Below are positions 50,346-59,993 of a stretch of 64,000 bases of DNA, piece by piece (within the stretch, counting starts at the first letter, position 1; each line of letters opens with the position of its first letter). The notes beneath the pieces were generated by a model that was given only the letters and a program-made list of their open reading frames with translations, made no database searches and was not told the DNA's origin. The DNA is from Pedobacter sp. SYSU D00535. Lineage in GTDB: Bacteria; Bacteroidota; Bacteroidia; Sphingobacteriales; Sphingobacteriaceae. The position numbers and the translations under genes are program-made. The DNA is taken from assembly GCF_017355855.1 (NCBI RefSeq), contig NZ_JAFEWD010000012.1, positions 124,001 through 188,000 of the forward strand, read 5' to 3'.

Positions 50346-51572
50346 TTGAACACCTCCTTCTACATAGCCAGGAGATATCTTTTCTCCAAGAAATCGGTGA
50401 ATGCAATCAATTTCATTTCCGGTATTTCTATGCTTGGGGTATTTGTAGGAAGTGCCGCGCTCATCACCATCCTATCGGTCTTTAACGGCTTTGAAGGGGT
50501 TATCCTTTCCATGTACAATACCTTCACTCCTGAAATACGGATTGAACCTACTGAAGGAAAAAGCTTTGATGCGCGGGCCGTCCGGTTTATCCAGCTTAAA
50601 AAAGATGCACGGGTACAGAACTACACTGAGGTACTGCAGGAAAAAGCACTGATTCGCTATGGCGATGCGCAATATATAGGTACGCTGAAAGGAGTTTCCG
50701 AAGATTTTCTGAAGCGGCCGAAACTCGACAGTACCATTATGCAAGGTAGCTTTACCCTGAATGACGCTGGTACTCCGATGGCTGTTATTGGCTCTACCGC
50801 ATCCCTTTATCTTACCGTAAACGTAAGCGACCCTTTTCGGGACCTTGAAATCTATTCTCCGAAAAAGGGAGCGGGCAATGCCATTAACCCGGCGGAAGAG
50901 TTTACGGTTAAAGCAATTCATCCAGCTGGCGTTTTTCAAATCCAGCAGCAGTTCGACGAGTCTGTTATCGTACCTATAAATTTTGCCAGAGAGCTGCTAG
51001 GGGAAGAACGAAATGTATCAGCCGTGGAGATCTACCTGAAACAGGGAGAATCGGTCGATGATTTTCAGGAGGAGCTGGAACAGACACTCGGCGCTGGTTT
51101 CACCATCAAAAACCGGGTGCAACAAAATGAACTGCTCTATAAAATTCTGAACTCAGAAAAATGGGCCATCTTTTTCATCCTTACCTTTGTGCTCATCATT
51201 GCGGTATTTAATATTATCGGCTCCTTAACCATGCTTGTTATCGACAAAAAGAAGGATATAGCTATTTTAAGCAGCGTTGGTGCAGACACTGGCCTCATCA
51301 GAAAGATATTCTTTATTGAGGGAATGATGATTGCTTTGATTGGCTGTATAGCGGGTCTTGCAGCAGGCTACTTGTTCTGCATCGCTCAGAAAGAATTTGG
51401 GTTTATAAAGATGGCAGAAGAAAACTTTATCACCGATGCTTATCCGGTAGCAATGAAGTGGACGGATTTTTTTCTCGTCTTTCTTACCGTAAGCTTTATC
51501 TCAAGTATTGCTTCTGCCATCTCATCAAGACTTAGTGTTAAAAGTCTCGCTGATATCAAGGCCGACCTATAA
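50346..51572 (+). CDS. LolC/LolE-type lipoprotein-release ABC permease
   Basis: 408 residues from TTG at 50346. The MacB/FtsX topology is seen: one N-terminal helix (about 20-45), a large periplasmic domain (about 46-270) and three C-terminal helices (about 275-300, 320-345 and 370-395). FYIARRYLFSKKSVNAINFISGISMLGV is the LolC/E start, and DIAILSSVGA the cytoplasmic coupling region. It probably moves lipoproteins toward the outer membrane, relevant to the many lipoproteins here. The ATPase is not adjacent. It ends overlapping the convergent hldD by six bases. Confidence 0.9.
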   Translation: MNTSFYIARRYLFSKKSVNAINFISGISMLGVFVGSAALITILSVFNGFEGVILSMYNTFTPEIRIEPTEGKSFDARAVRFIQLKKDARVQNYTEVLQEKALIRYGDAQYIGTLKGVSEDFLKRPKLDSTIMQGSFTLNDAGTPMAVIGSTASLYLTVNVSDPFRDLEIYSPKKGAGNAINPAEEFTVKAIHPAGVFQIQQQFDESVIVPINFARELLGEERNVSAVEIYLKQGESVDDFQEELEQTLGAGFTIKNRVQQNELLYKILNSEKWAIFFILTFVLIIAVFNIIGSLTMLVIDKKKDIAILSSVGADTGLIRKIFFIEGMMIALIGCIAGLAAGYLFCIAQKEFGFIKMAEENFITDAYPVAMKWTDFFLVFLTVSFISSIASAISSRLSVKSLADIKADL

Positions 51573-52532
51573 GTATTTGCCCTGCGATAGGTAATTTTTT
51601 ACATAATCGCTCACGCCCTCTTCTAAAGTATGAAAGGGTTTGTGATAGCCGATGGCGTTCAACTTATCCATCTTGGCTTCTGTAAAGTACTGGTATTTAT
51701 CCCGGATGTCTTCAGGAGTAGGGATAAAGCTGATTTTTGGCTCCTTTCCCAAGGCTTTAAAAGTGTTGGTCGCTAAATCTAAAAACGTGCGGGCTTTACC
51801 AGAACCGAGATTATAAATACCAGAATCCTTCCGGTGATGCATCAGGAAATAAAGAACTTCGGTTACATCTTTAACATAAACGAAGTCGCGCATTTGTTCA
51901 CCGTCCTTAAAATTGGGATTGTGAGATTGGAAAAGCTTCATCTCCCCCGTCTTCATGATTTGGTTGTACGTATGGAAAACGACCGAAGCCATTCTGCCTT
52001 TATGGTACTCGTTGGGACCGTAAACATTGAAAAATTTTAGTCCTGCCCAGAAGAACGGCTGACGCTCCTGTTGTAAGGCCCATTTATCGAATTCATTTTT
52101 AGAATCGCCGTAAGGGTTTAAGGGCTTTAGCGCATTCAATTGTCCTTCATTATCTTCATAGCCTGCCTCACCCAACCCGTAAGTAGCGGCAGAAGAAGCA
52201 TAAACAAGTGGCAGACCAAATTCGACGCAGGTATTCCAAACATCCTTAGAATAGTCCAGATTCAACTTTTTCAGCAATTCGTAATCGAACTCGGTAGTAT
52301 CCGTCCGTGCTCCCAGGTGGAAAATAAACTGAACGTGCAGATGGTTCTCCCTTAGCCATCCTACAAACTGGTCACGCTCGATTAATTGCGCATATCTTTT
52401 GCCTTCAAAGTTCTTGTTCTGGGCTTCATCCGAGAAGTCGTCTACCAGCACCAGGTCGTAGTAACCCTCGGCGTTTAACTTCTGAATCAAACAACTGCCG
52501 ATAAAACCTGCGGCACCCGTAATTATTATCAT
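51567..52532 (-). CDS. hldD: ADP-L-glycero-D-manno-heptose 6-epimerase
   Basis: 321 residues of an extended SDR. NADP motif GAAGFIG (6-12), the Tyr/Lys dyad in YGDSK, and GLKFFNVYGPNEYHKGRMAS and RDFVYVKDV typical of HldD are present. It makes ADP-L-glycero-D-manno-heptose for the lipopolysaccharide inner core. Convergent six-base overlap with the permease gene. In a phylum where LPS cores vary, its presence says heptose is made. Confidence 0.94.
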   Translation of the reverse strand: MIIITGAAGFIGSCLIQKLNAEGYYDLVLVDDFSDEAQNKNFEGKRYAQLIERDQFVGWLRENHLHVQFIFHLGARTDTTEFDYELLKKLNLDYSKDVWNTCVEFGLPLVYASSAATYGLGEAGYEDNEGQLNALKPLNPYGDSKNEFDKWALQQERQPFFWAGLKFFNVYGPNEYHKGRMASVVFHTYNQIMKTGEMKLFQSHNPNFKDGEQMRDFVYVKDVTEVLYFLMHHRKDSGIYNLGSGKARTFLDLATNTFKALGKEPKISFIPTPEDIRDKYQYFTEAKMDKLNAIGYHKPFHTLEEGVSDYVKNYLSQGKYL

Positions 52533-52557
52533 AGCTCTCTATCCCGCAAAGGGAAAA

Positions 52558-53457
52558 TTATGTAAGAAAAATATGTTGATCAGAGGAGGGTATAACTCCC
52601 TTCTCCAGTGCTTTCTGGAAAAGGAGCTCTACAGCCTTCCTTCCTTCGGCGCCCAAATCTATTGAATATTTATTAACATAGAGATCGATGTGCTTATACA
52701 TCACCTCTTCATCCATCGCCTGAGCATGAGAACGAATAAATTCGAGGCCCGACTTAGGATTGGCAAAGGCATACTCCACACTTTTTCGGAGAACGCGGTT
52801 TACCTTAAGCTGCACGTCCTTCGCTAATGAGCGCTTGATCACGATTCCCCCGAGAGGAATAGGGCAACCGGTAAGCTGTTCCCAAAACTCTCCAAGGTCA
52901 ATAATTTTACGCAACCCTTTTTCCTGATAAGTAAAGCGGTTCTCATGAATGATGAGACCCAGATCAATTTCCTGATTTATCACTGCATCTTCAATGGTAG
53001 AGAAAAGCCGTTCTTCTTTATGTTTTGCATTCGGCAGAAAGAGACTCAATAGAAAATTAGCTGTCGTAAATTTGCCGGGTATACCGATTTTTAGCTCTGA
53101 AAGAATAGGGGCTAAATCTACCTTTTGGTAGGTACCCAATTCTGTTTCTCTTACCTCGCCTATATCTTCTGGCACAAATCCACTGATGTCTTTTCGGGAA
53201 ATCAATAGCGGCCCAACTCCAAATCCTAAAGCGCTACCCGCATCAAGCAGAACGTAGTTATTGACAGCATAAGCAAAAGCGTGGAAGCTTAGCTTGGTGA
53301 TGTCCAACTCATTTCTGAAGGCCTTCTGATTCAAGGTCTCCACGTCGTCGTAATACACCTCAAATTCCAAACCCTCCGTATCTATTTTATGATGAATCAG
53401 TGCATCAAAAATGAAGGTATCATTAGGACAGGGTGAAAAACCAAGAGACAGTTTCAT
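52558..53457 (-). CDS. mqnD: 1,4-dihydroxy-6-naphthoate synthase
   Basis: 299 residues. It begins LSLGFSPCPNDTFIFDAL, the MqnD signature, with a periplasmic-binding-protein fold. LGLIIHENRFTYQ and GGIVIKR are typical. It releases 1,4-dihydroxy-6-naphthoate from cyclic dehypoxanthine futalosine in menaquinone synthesis. It overlaps mqnB by four bases. mqnA and mqnC are not in the window. Confidence 0.96.
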   Translation of the reverse strand: MKLSLGFSPCPNDTFIFDALIHHKIDTEGLEFEVYYDDVETLNQKAFRNELDITKLSFHAFAYAVNNYVLLDAGSALGFGVGPLLISRKDISGFVPEDIGEVRETELGTYQKVDLAPILSELKIGIPGKFTTANFLLSLFLPNAKHKEERLFSTIEDAVINQEIDLGLIIHENRFTYQEKGLRKIIDLGEFWEQLTGCPIPLGGIVIKRSLAKDVQLKVNRVLRKSVEYAFANPKSGLEFIRSHAQAMDEEVMYKHIDLYVNKYSIDLGAEGRKAVELLFQKALEKGVIPSSDQHIFLT

Positions 53458-54092
53458 AATATGTTGCTTACCAAATTGATTAATGTGCCATTTAAACTTT
53501 GAATTGCCAACGGAATGTTCCAGGCAGCCCTGTTCCGCCGCTCCACCCTGTTTGAAATTGCTCTCAGCTGGAGCGAGGGAACATTTAGGTGATGGCAGGC
53601 GTAGAAGAACGCTGCCCCTTCCATTGATTCGATGGAGGCATGGTATCTGTTCAGTGTTTTCTCTATGCTTGCCTCATGACCGTGAACCGTATTAACAGTA
53701 AGGGCATCCACGCCTCTTAGCTCGCCTAACATGGGCTTTAGGAAACCGGGCGTCTTCGAGCAAAAACTATTCTCTCCGAAACCAAGATCAGGAAGAGACA
53801 GGAAATCTTCCCCGTCTTCAGCTCCCAACTCAGCAAACGTATCTTTTTCTACCACTACCACCTCCCCAATTTTCAGTTCTGTAGAAAAAGCCCCTGCAAT
53901 ACCGGCATTAATGGCGAGATCAACCGGTTCATTCAGTCGGCCCATCGCAAATGAAGTTGCCACCATCCCCACTCCTGTAATTAAAACTCTTACATTAAGC
54001 TGATTTACATAAGCACTTCCTTCTTTAATCTTGTAGTGATCAAGAAAAGGTTGCACTTCAAAAGGGGTAGCTGCCACCAGCAATACATTCAT
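53454..54092 (-). CDS. mqnB: Futalosine hydrolase
   Basis: 212 residues with a nucleoside phosphorylase-like fold, NAGIAGAF and ESMEGAAFFYAC being the MTA/SAH nucleosidase-type signatures. It removes hypoxanthine from futalosine, an early step of the futalosine menaquinone route. Its stop overlaps the mqnD start by four bases (ATGA). A one-mismatch promoter box (TAACTTCG) lies 6 bases before the ATG. Confidence 0.95.
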   Translation of the reverse strand: MNVLLVAATPFEVQPFLDHYKIKEGSAYVNQLNVRVLITGVGMVATSFAMGRLNEPVDLAINAGIAGAFSTELKIGEVVVVEKDTFAELGAEDGEDFLSLPDLGFGENSFCSKTPGFLKPMLGELRGVDALTVNTVHGHEASIEKTLNRYHASIESMEGAAFFYACHHLNVPSLQLRAISNRVERRNRAAWNIPLAIQSLNGTLINLVSNIL

Positions 54093-54149
54093 TGGGCGAA
54101 GTTAAGCATTGCTAAAAACCAATTTATAATCTCAAGTAACACAAATAAG

Positions 54150-54157
54150 TATATTTG
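54150..54157 (+). promoter_or_regulatory. -7 box for the queD-folE unit
   Basis: TATATTTG, a perfect TAnnTTTG box, 17 bases before the queD ATG. Confidence 0.6.
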
Positions 54158-54174
54158 CACTTTATTAACAAGAA

Positions 54175-54588
54175 ATGATTTACATCACCAGGAGAGAACA
54201 ATTTAACGCCGCTCATAAATTGTTCAAAGAGGAATGGAGCAACGAGCAGAATCTGGAAGTTTTTGGAAAGTGCTCTAATCCTAATTGGCATGGCCATAAT
54301 TACGAACTGTTTGTTACAGTAAAGGGAGAAGTTGATCCGCAAACAGGTTTTGTAATGGACCTGAAAATTTTGAAAGATATCATCCGGGAGCACATTACTG
54401 ACAAACTCGACCACAAGAATATCAACCTGGACGTAGATTTTATGAAAGGCAAAATGGCCTCGACAGAAGTTCTCGCTATCGAGATCTTTAATCAGCTAAA
54501 AGCGCAGCTGGTGCCGTTTAATGTGGCTCTTCATAAGATTAAACTGGTTGAAACTGAAAATAATTTTGTTGAATACTATGGCGAGTAG
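54175..54588 (+). CDS. queD: 6-carboxytetrahydropterin synthase / PTPS family
   Basis: 137 residues. Zinc ligands are His14 (NAAHKL), His39 and His41 (HGHNY); the catalytic Cys33 is in GKCSN. A late LVETENNFVEYYGE motif carries the pterin-binding Glu. It converts dihydroneopterin triphosphate to 6-carboxytetrahydropterin for queuosine; PTPS activity is the alternative. folE, which makes its substrate, follows after 21 bases. queE and queC are not in the window. Confidence 0.92.
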   Translation: MIYITRREQFNAAHKLFKEEWSNEQNLEVFGKCSNPNWHGHNYELFVTVKGEVDPQTGFVMDLKILKDIIREHITDKLDHKNINLDVDFMKGKMASTEVLAIEIFNQLKAQLVPFNVALHKIKLVETENNFVEYYGE

Positions 54589-54609
54589 CCGAGAAATATC
54601 ATTCATTTA

Positions 54610-55251
54610 ATGGACGAAAAACAAATCAATCACATGGCCGAAGAGAATGAACTGGATGGTTATGTTAAAATCGACAGATATAACCCGGCGAAAATAGAAA
54701 GCATCGCGTCCCACTACAGCCAGATACTTTCTGATCTGGGGGAAGATCCGTCTCGGGAAGGTTTATTAAAAACCCCGGAACGAGTTGCAAAGGCGTTACA
54801 GTATTTGACCCATGGTTATGACTTAAAGCCACATGAAATTCTTCGCAGTGCCATGTTCAAGGAAGAATACAGTCAGATGGTGGTTGTGAAGGACATTGAA
54901 GTTTATTCGATGTGCGAGCACCATATGTTACCTTTCCTGGGGAAAGCGCACGTTGCCTACATCCCTAATGGACACATTGTAGGTTTAAGTAAAATCCCAA
55001 GAGTAGTAGAAGCTTACTCGCGTCGGCTTCAGGTACAGGAGCGGTTAACGAACGAGATTCGGGATTGTATCCAGGAGACACTGAATCCACTGGGAGTTGC
55101 AGTGGTTATTGAATGCAGGCACCTTTGCATGTCCATGAGAGGGATTCAAAAACAGAACTCGGTTACTACTACCTCTGCCTTTACGGGCGCATTCGAGATC
55201 GAAAAAACCAGGGCTGAATTTTTACGTCTTATAACAGCCCGTCTAGATTAA
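54610..55251 (+). CDS. folE: GTP cyclohydrolase I
   Basis: 213 residues. Zinc ligands are seen in [10 protein letters not shown] and IECRHLCM. The substrate motif [22 protein letters not shown] is complete. It produces 7,8-dihydroneopterin triphosphate from GTP, feeding both folate and the QueD reaction. ATG at 54634 is an alternative start, but it would only shorten the variable N-terminus. fabD follows after 33 bases. Confidence 0.96.
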   Translation: MDEKQINHMAEENELDGYVKIDRYNPAKIESIASHYSQILSDLGEDPSREGLLKTPERVAKALQYLTHGYDLKPHEILRSAMFKEEYSQMVVVKDIEVYSMCEHHMLPFLGKAHVAYIPNGHIVGLSKIPRVVEAYSRRLQVQERLTNEIRDCIQETLNPLGVAVVIECRHLCMSMRGIQKQNSVTTTSAFTGAFEIEKTRAEFLRLITARLD

Positions 55252-55284
55252 TTAAAAACCAATTTTTATATTTTCCTTTACAGG

Positions 55285-56169
55285 ATGAAAGCATACATAT
55301 TTCCAGGCCAAGGGGCTCAATTTCCAGGAATGGGAAAAGACCTTTACGAACAATCAGAGAGAGCAAAAGAATTATTCGAAAAAGCAAACGAAATACTAGG
55401 TTTCAGAATAACTGACATCATGTTCAATGGGACAGATGAAGATCTAAAACAAACCAGGGTTACGCAACCTGCTATATTTCTTCACTCTGTTATTCTTGCT
55501 GATTCACTTGGTGCCTATTTCACGCCAGCCATGGTAGCAGGTCATTCATTGGGCGAATTTTCTGCTCTTGTAGCAGCAGGAGCCCTTTCGTTCGAAGACG
55601 GCTTGAGACTGGTAGCTGCCCGCGCGAACGCTATGCAAAAAGCCTGCGAAATTCAGCCGTCAACTATGGCGGCAATTTTAGGACTGGACGACTACACGGT
55701 GGAAGAAGTATGTGATATGGTGAGCGAAGTTGTTGTTCCGGCCAACTATAACTGCCCGGGTCAATTGGTTATTTCGGGCAGTATTGAAGGCGTTGACAAA
55801 GCCTGTGCCTTACTAACAGAAAGAGGAGCAAAAAGGGCTCTTAAACTAAATGTTAGCGGAGCTTTTCATTCTCCTTTGATGGAAGCAGCAAGGGCTGAAC
55901 TCGAAGCTGCTATTTCCACTACAACTGTCAATCCACCCGTTTGCCCGGTTTACCAGAACATTGATGCAAAACCCTATACCGACCCCGAGAGCATTAAGAA
56001 AAACTTAATTTCTCAACTGACCGGAGCAGTGCGCTGGACACAAACCGTGAAAAAGATGCTTGAAGATGGAGCAACTTCGTTTATTGAGGTTGGGCCAGGC
56101 AATGTGCTCCAGGGACTGGTAAAAAAAGTGGACCGTTCGGTGGAGACTTCAAGCGCCTCTGCAAGTTAA
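55285..56169 (+). CDS. fabD: Malonyl-CoA:ACP transacylase
   Basis: 294 residues. FPGQGAQFPGMG at the start, nucleophile Ser88 in GHSLGE, and catalytic His in SGAFHSPLM are present. It loads malonate onto acyl carrier protein for fatty acid synthesis. No other fab genes are adjacent. The following kinase gene is separated by 48 bases containing a perfect hairpin. Confidence 0.96.
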   Translation: MKAYIFPGQGAQFPGMGKDLYEQSERAKELFEKANEILGFRITDIMFNGTDEDLKQTRVTQPAIFLHSVILADSLGAYFTPAMVAGHSLGEFSALVAAGALSFEDGLRLVAARANAMQKACEIQPSTMAAILGLDDYTVEEVCDMVSEVVVPANYNCPGQLVISGSIEGVDKACALLTERGAKRALKLNVSGAFHSPLMEAARAELEAAISTTTVNPPVCPVYQNIDAKPYTDPESIKKNLISQLTGAVRWTQTVKKMLEDGATSFIEVGPGNVLQGLVKKVDRSVETSSASAS

Positions 56170-56182
56170 CATCTTATTTTTT

Positions 56183-56213
56183 AGAGACAGAATTAACACA
56201 CGATTCTGTCTCT
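56183..56213. other. Perfect 11-bp hairpin directly before the giant kinase start
   Basis: AGAGACAGAAT (56183-56193) pairs with ATTCTGTCTCT (56203-56213) around a nine-base loop. It ends four bases before the ATG at 56218. There is no U-tract after it on the plus strand, so it is either a poor fabD terminator or a translational control element. Confidence 0.6.
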
Positions 56214-56217
56214 TCCA

Positions 56218-59200
56218 ATGATATTTTACCTAAAAACCCCTGCTTTCGTGAGTGCCACCTTCAAAATAAGGCTTCTGTTGTTCCTGCTTACCGTAAGTTT
56301 TGCCGCTACGGCACTTACGATAAATTTCACGTTCGACAAAACTGAAATTCTTGAATTCGATGCCACCACGATCGAACGGAACCTGCACAAGAAAGAAAAA
56401 TTTGTGCACAAATATCTCCGAAATGCCAATAACTTCAAGGCTCTAAAAACTATTCATGATAATCCTGCCCTTGCTACTGAGCTGATTTATAACTTCCGGG
56501 ATAAAAGGAACTTGGTACTCAATACCTACCATCATAAAAAGCTGACATTTTGGGGAGGGATCAAGTTTGCCCCCAGCACTGACGCTGGGATTAAAGAGGG
56601 CTCCAGCCTGCTTAAGTCAGATAACGGGTGGTACGAGGCTATAAAAAAAACAGAGGGAGATTTTTCAGTAGTATGCTTTATTCCCATCAAATCCGACTAC
56701 CGGTTTCAGAATAAGCATCTTAAAAATAATTTCTCGTCGGATCTGGTTACTGAAAACAATGTTGACATTGCTGAATTTGGCGACAAGGAAGTGTACGACA
56801 TTAAAAATTCGGCCGGCAAATATCTTTTTTCGGTTAAACTGAAGTCGGCTGTCACCAACACTTTCTATTCTAAATTAGAGCTCTGGATGTGGTTGCTCGC
56901 GGCCTTCTTTGCAACAATTTTTGTCAACTATCTGGCCATCTCTGTTGCAAACAAAGGCTATGTTAAAAGTGCGATCGGCCTTTTCTTCTTTTACTTTCTC
57001 CTCATCAGGATACTTACCTTGGAGTTTTCCTGGCTCGATACCTATTTTGATGTTCCTGTTTTCGATGAGAAATATTACTCGGGGAGCTACTTCTTCCCAA
57101 CCCTGGGAGACTTCCTCTTGAATGCGATAATGGTTTCATGGTTTCTCAGCTTCATCTTCAGCTATCGGTACGAAATCAGGATTTCTTCGACACCACTGAC
57201 GAAGCAAGCTTCAATCGCCATTTTTGCTCTGCTCGGTGTAATCATCTATCTGGTAGCTCATCAGCACAACGATATTTTCCATAGCCTGGTTACCAGATCC
57301 AACATCAATTTCGATGTGACGAACGTTATTTATCTCGATGCACACAGCTGGCTGGGAATAATGCTGATGTGTGTTGCGATTTTCAATATCTACCTGCTAA
57401 TCGAAATTGCCTTCGTTGTCGGCGAAAGCCTTTCTTTGAATAACAAAGAACGTTTAGTAATCTTCATTAGCGGGATTCTGGTAATACTAACCTCGCAGGT
57501 GATATTTAATCAGTTCAGCATCTACCTGCTTCTGTTTGCCGTGATAATATTTTTACGAGGATGGGCTTTCTATAACAAAAACCATAGCTACAAACTGATC
57601 ATCTTTCTTTTTACAGTACTGCTGTTCGCCATTATCTCCTCGATAAAGCTGTCGGCCTTCCAGTTTACGAAGGAAAGAGAGCTGCGAAAAGACATAGCGC
57701 ACAAACTGGAGTCAGCGGATGATCCGAATGCAGTACTATTATTCTTTTCGCTGGAGCAAGACCTGCTGAAGGATGAAATGATTCAAGAATACTTCGGAGA
57801 GCAGAAGACGGATAAAGAAGCTCTCCATGGCAAACTCCGAAAGCTGTACTTCGATGGCTACCTCTCCAGGTACGACTTTGACATCTACACCAGTTGGCCC
57901 GGCTATGGCGTCTCGACATCGGACAGTGCGGCCATCGAATCCTTGAAAAAAGAGGTGATTGACAGTTCCATTAAAGTGTCAGAATACTTTTACCGTGAAA
58001 ATAATACGTTTGGCTCTCAAAGCTACTTTGCTCTTATACCTGTTAGAAACAACGGCGAGAATCTTGGCACGCTAGCTATTAGGCTCGAGTCTAAAACATT
58101 TAAGGAGGTAGGTTCATTTCCAGAAGTGCTGGCAGATGGCAAGATCAACACGGACGAAGAACTTAACAGCTATTCCTTTGCCTTCTATAGCAACAACAAG
58201 CTGGTGAACCAAAGCGGCGAGTACATTTACAACCTGGTAAACGACGATTTTAAAGGCACCCCCAGAGAATTTATCTTTAAAGAGAAAAACGGTTACAGCC
58301 ACATCATCTATCAATCCACATCCCGAAAGGTAATTGTGGTAAGTAAGCCTATCATCACTTGGGTGATGCAACTTGCTTCCGTATCTTTTCTGTTCCTGGT
58401 GATGCTCACCTTCTCCCTGCTCGTTATCTCTATCTACCAGATTTGGGTTATTTTCCATGACGATAATTTCAGGCGACATGGTTATCAGTGGAGTTACCTT
58501 ATCTCGCGAAATAGGATATTGTACAAAACCCGTATCCAGGCCTCACTCGTTGCGGCGATAGTGCTAACCTTACTTATTGTGGGCGTGATCACCTATATCA
58601 GCATCAGCGAGCAGTTCAAGAAACAGCAGGAACAGGAGCTGATCGAGCAGATCAATCTGATCCAGAATGGACTCGAGAAGAACAACATGTTTAATGATGG
58701 CAAACTCATCGCCAATGAACAAACACTGCATGCTTTCGCCAATTTAAATGCAACGGACCTTAATCTTTACGACGTAAGTGGAAAGCTGATCTTCAGTACC
58801 CAACCCAACATCTACGACTATGGCTTCCTGGAGCCACTGATGAATTCCCTCGCTTATGTTTTTATTGACGGATATCAACGATCGGAGTATTTGAACAATG
58901 AGCAAATTGGGAAAATGGGATTTATTTCTGCGTATAAGGCAATCAGGAACGACCACAACGAGACCATCGCCTACCTTGGGCTTCCTTATTATTCAAATGA
59001 GGCCGATTACGATATGCGGGTGGGATCTTACCTAAATACCTTAATAAATGTTTACGCCCTGGTATTAGTGGTAATTGCCTTTTTCGCCATCTTCCTTGCC
59101 AACGAGATTACTTATCCCCTGACGCTGGTAGGGAAAAGCCTCGGGGAAATCAAGATTGGGACTAAAAATGAACCGATCCAATGGAAAAGCAATGACGAGA

Positions 59201-59949
59201 TCGGTGGTTTGATTCAGGAGTATAACAACATGATTCTTGCTTTGGAAGACAGTGCCCAAAAGCTAGCCCGCTCGGAACGGGAATCAGCCTGGAGGGAAAT
59301 GGCCAAGCAAGTGGCCCACGAGATTAAAAACCCGCTTACTCCATTAAAACTGGGGGTCCAACTGCTAGAGAAGTCCTGGAAAGAAAAGGACCCTAATTTT
59401 GACAAGAAATTTGAGAAGTTTAGTAAGTCGTTTATAGAACAGATAGAAAGTTTGTCGCTAATCGCCTCCGAGTTCTCCAACTTTGCCAAAATGCCTGACA
59501 CCCCGTTTGAGAATATCAACCTTCCCGAGATTATTGAAAAATCAATTGAGGTTTATCGGAATGTAGAGGATTTGAATATAAGTTTCAAGAACTTGGCTGG
59601 CGAGGATGTAATTGTTAAAGGAGGTAAAGACCACTTACTTCGGATCTTCAACAACTTATTAAAAAACGCTTCCGAAGCCATCCCCGACTATCGTAAGGGC
59701 AACATAGAAATTACTCTTCAGCTAACTGGAAAGAACATACTTATCGAACTGAAAGACAATGGAAAAGGAATTCCACCGGAACTGCGAGACAGAATTTTCA
59801 ACCCCAACTTCACCACAAAGAGTTCAGGAACAGGGCTGGGTCTGGCGTTCGTGAAGCAAGCTGTTGAAAATATGTTTGGAACGATTCGGTTTGAAACGGA
59901 ACAGAATAAAGGAACCACCTTCTATATTTTACTTCCTTTAGCAGGATAG
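56218..59949 (+). CDS. Large multi-pass sensor histidine kinase (NtrY-like core)
   Basis: 1243 residues. An N-terminal helix (about 16-36) and sensor region (about 37-220) are followed by a block of eight or so membrane helices (about 224-475), a second extracytoplasmic part (about 480-712), a helix (715-745), a third sensor part between helices at about 774-800 and 940-961, and a HAMP domain (about 962-1013). The kinase core has phosphoacceptor His1034 in QVAHEIKNPLTPLKL, N box NNLLKNASEA (about 1145), DNGKGI (about 1180) and GTGLGLA. The H box is like NtrY. No response regulator is next to it. GTG at 56248 is a possible alternative start clear of the hairpin. Confidence 0.93.
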   Translation: MIFYLKTPAFVSATFKIRLLLFLLTVSFAATALTINFTFDKTEILEFDATTIERNLHKKEKFVHKYLRNANNFKALKTIHDNPALATELIYNFRDKRNLVLNTYHHKKLTFWGGIKFAPSTDAGIKEGSSLLKSDNGWYEAIKKTEGDFSVVCFIPIKSDYRFQNKHLKNNFSSDLVTENNVDIAEFGDKEVYDIKNSAGKYLFSVKLKSAVTNTFYSKLELWMWLLAAFFATIFVNYLAISVANKGYVKSAIGLFFFYFLLIRILTLEFSWLDTYFDVPVFDEKYYSGSYFFPTLGDFLLNAIMVSWFLSFIFSYRYEIRISSTPLTKQASIAIFALLGVIIYLVAHQHNDIFHSLVTRSNINFDVTNVIYLDAHSWLGIMLMCVAIFNIYLLIEIAFVVGESLSLNNKERLVIFISGILVILTSQVIFNQFSIYLLLFAVIIFLRGWAFYNKNHSYKLIIFLFTVLLFAIISSIKLSAFQFTKERELRKDIAHKLESADDPNAVLLFFSLEQDLLKDEMIQEYFGEQKTDKEALHGKLRKLYFDGYLSRYDFDIYTSWPGYGVSTSDSAAIESLKKEVIDSSIKVSEYFYRENNTFGSQSYFALIPVRNNGENLGTLAIRLESKTFKEVGSFPEVLADGKINTDEELNSYSFAFYSNNKLVNQSGEYIYNLVNDDFKGTPREFIFKEKNGYSHIIYQSTSRKVIVVSKPIITWVMQLASVSFLFLVMLTFSLLVISIYQIWVIFHDDNFRRHGYQWSYLISRNRILYKTRIQASLVAAIVLTLLIVGVITYISISEQFKKQQEQELIEQINLIQNGLEKNNMFNDGKLIANEQTLHAFANLNATDLNLYDVSGKLIFSTQPNIYDYGFLEPLMNSLAYVFIDGYQRSEYLNNEQIGKMGFISAYKAIRNDHNETIAYLGLPYYSNEADYDMRVGSYLNTLINVYALVLVVIAFFAIFLANEITYPLTLVGKSLGEIKIGTKNEPIQWKSNDEIGGLIQEYNNMILALEDSAQKLARSERESAWREMAKQVAHEIKNPLTPLKLGVQLLEKSWKEKDPNFDKKFEKFSKSFIEQIESLSLIASEFSNFAKMPDTPFENINLPEIIEKSIEVYRNVEDLNISFKNLAGEDVIVKGGKDHLLRIFNNLLKNASEAIPDYRKGNIEITLQLTGKNILIELKDNGKGIPPELRDRIFNPNFTTKSSGTGLGLAFVKQAVENMFGTIRFETEQNKGTTFYILLPLAG

Positions 59950-59952
59950 CGA

Positions 59953-59981
59953 TTGCCGGCTTAACTAGAGTTGGCCGGCAA
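59953..59981. terminator. Stem-loop between convergent kinase and DUF4197 genes
   Basis: TTGCCGGC (59953-59960) pairs with GCCGGCAA (59974-59981), an 8-bp GC-rich stem. There is no T-run on either side, so terminator function is uncertain. Confidence 0.5.
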
Positions 59982-59993
59982 GAACACTTCTTG

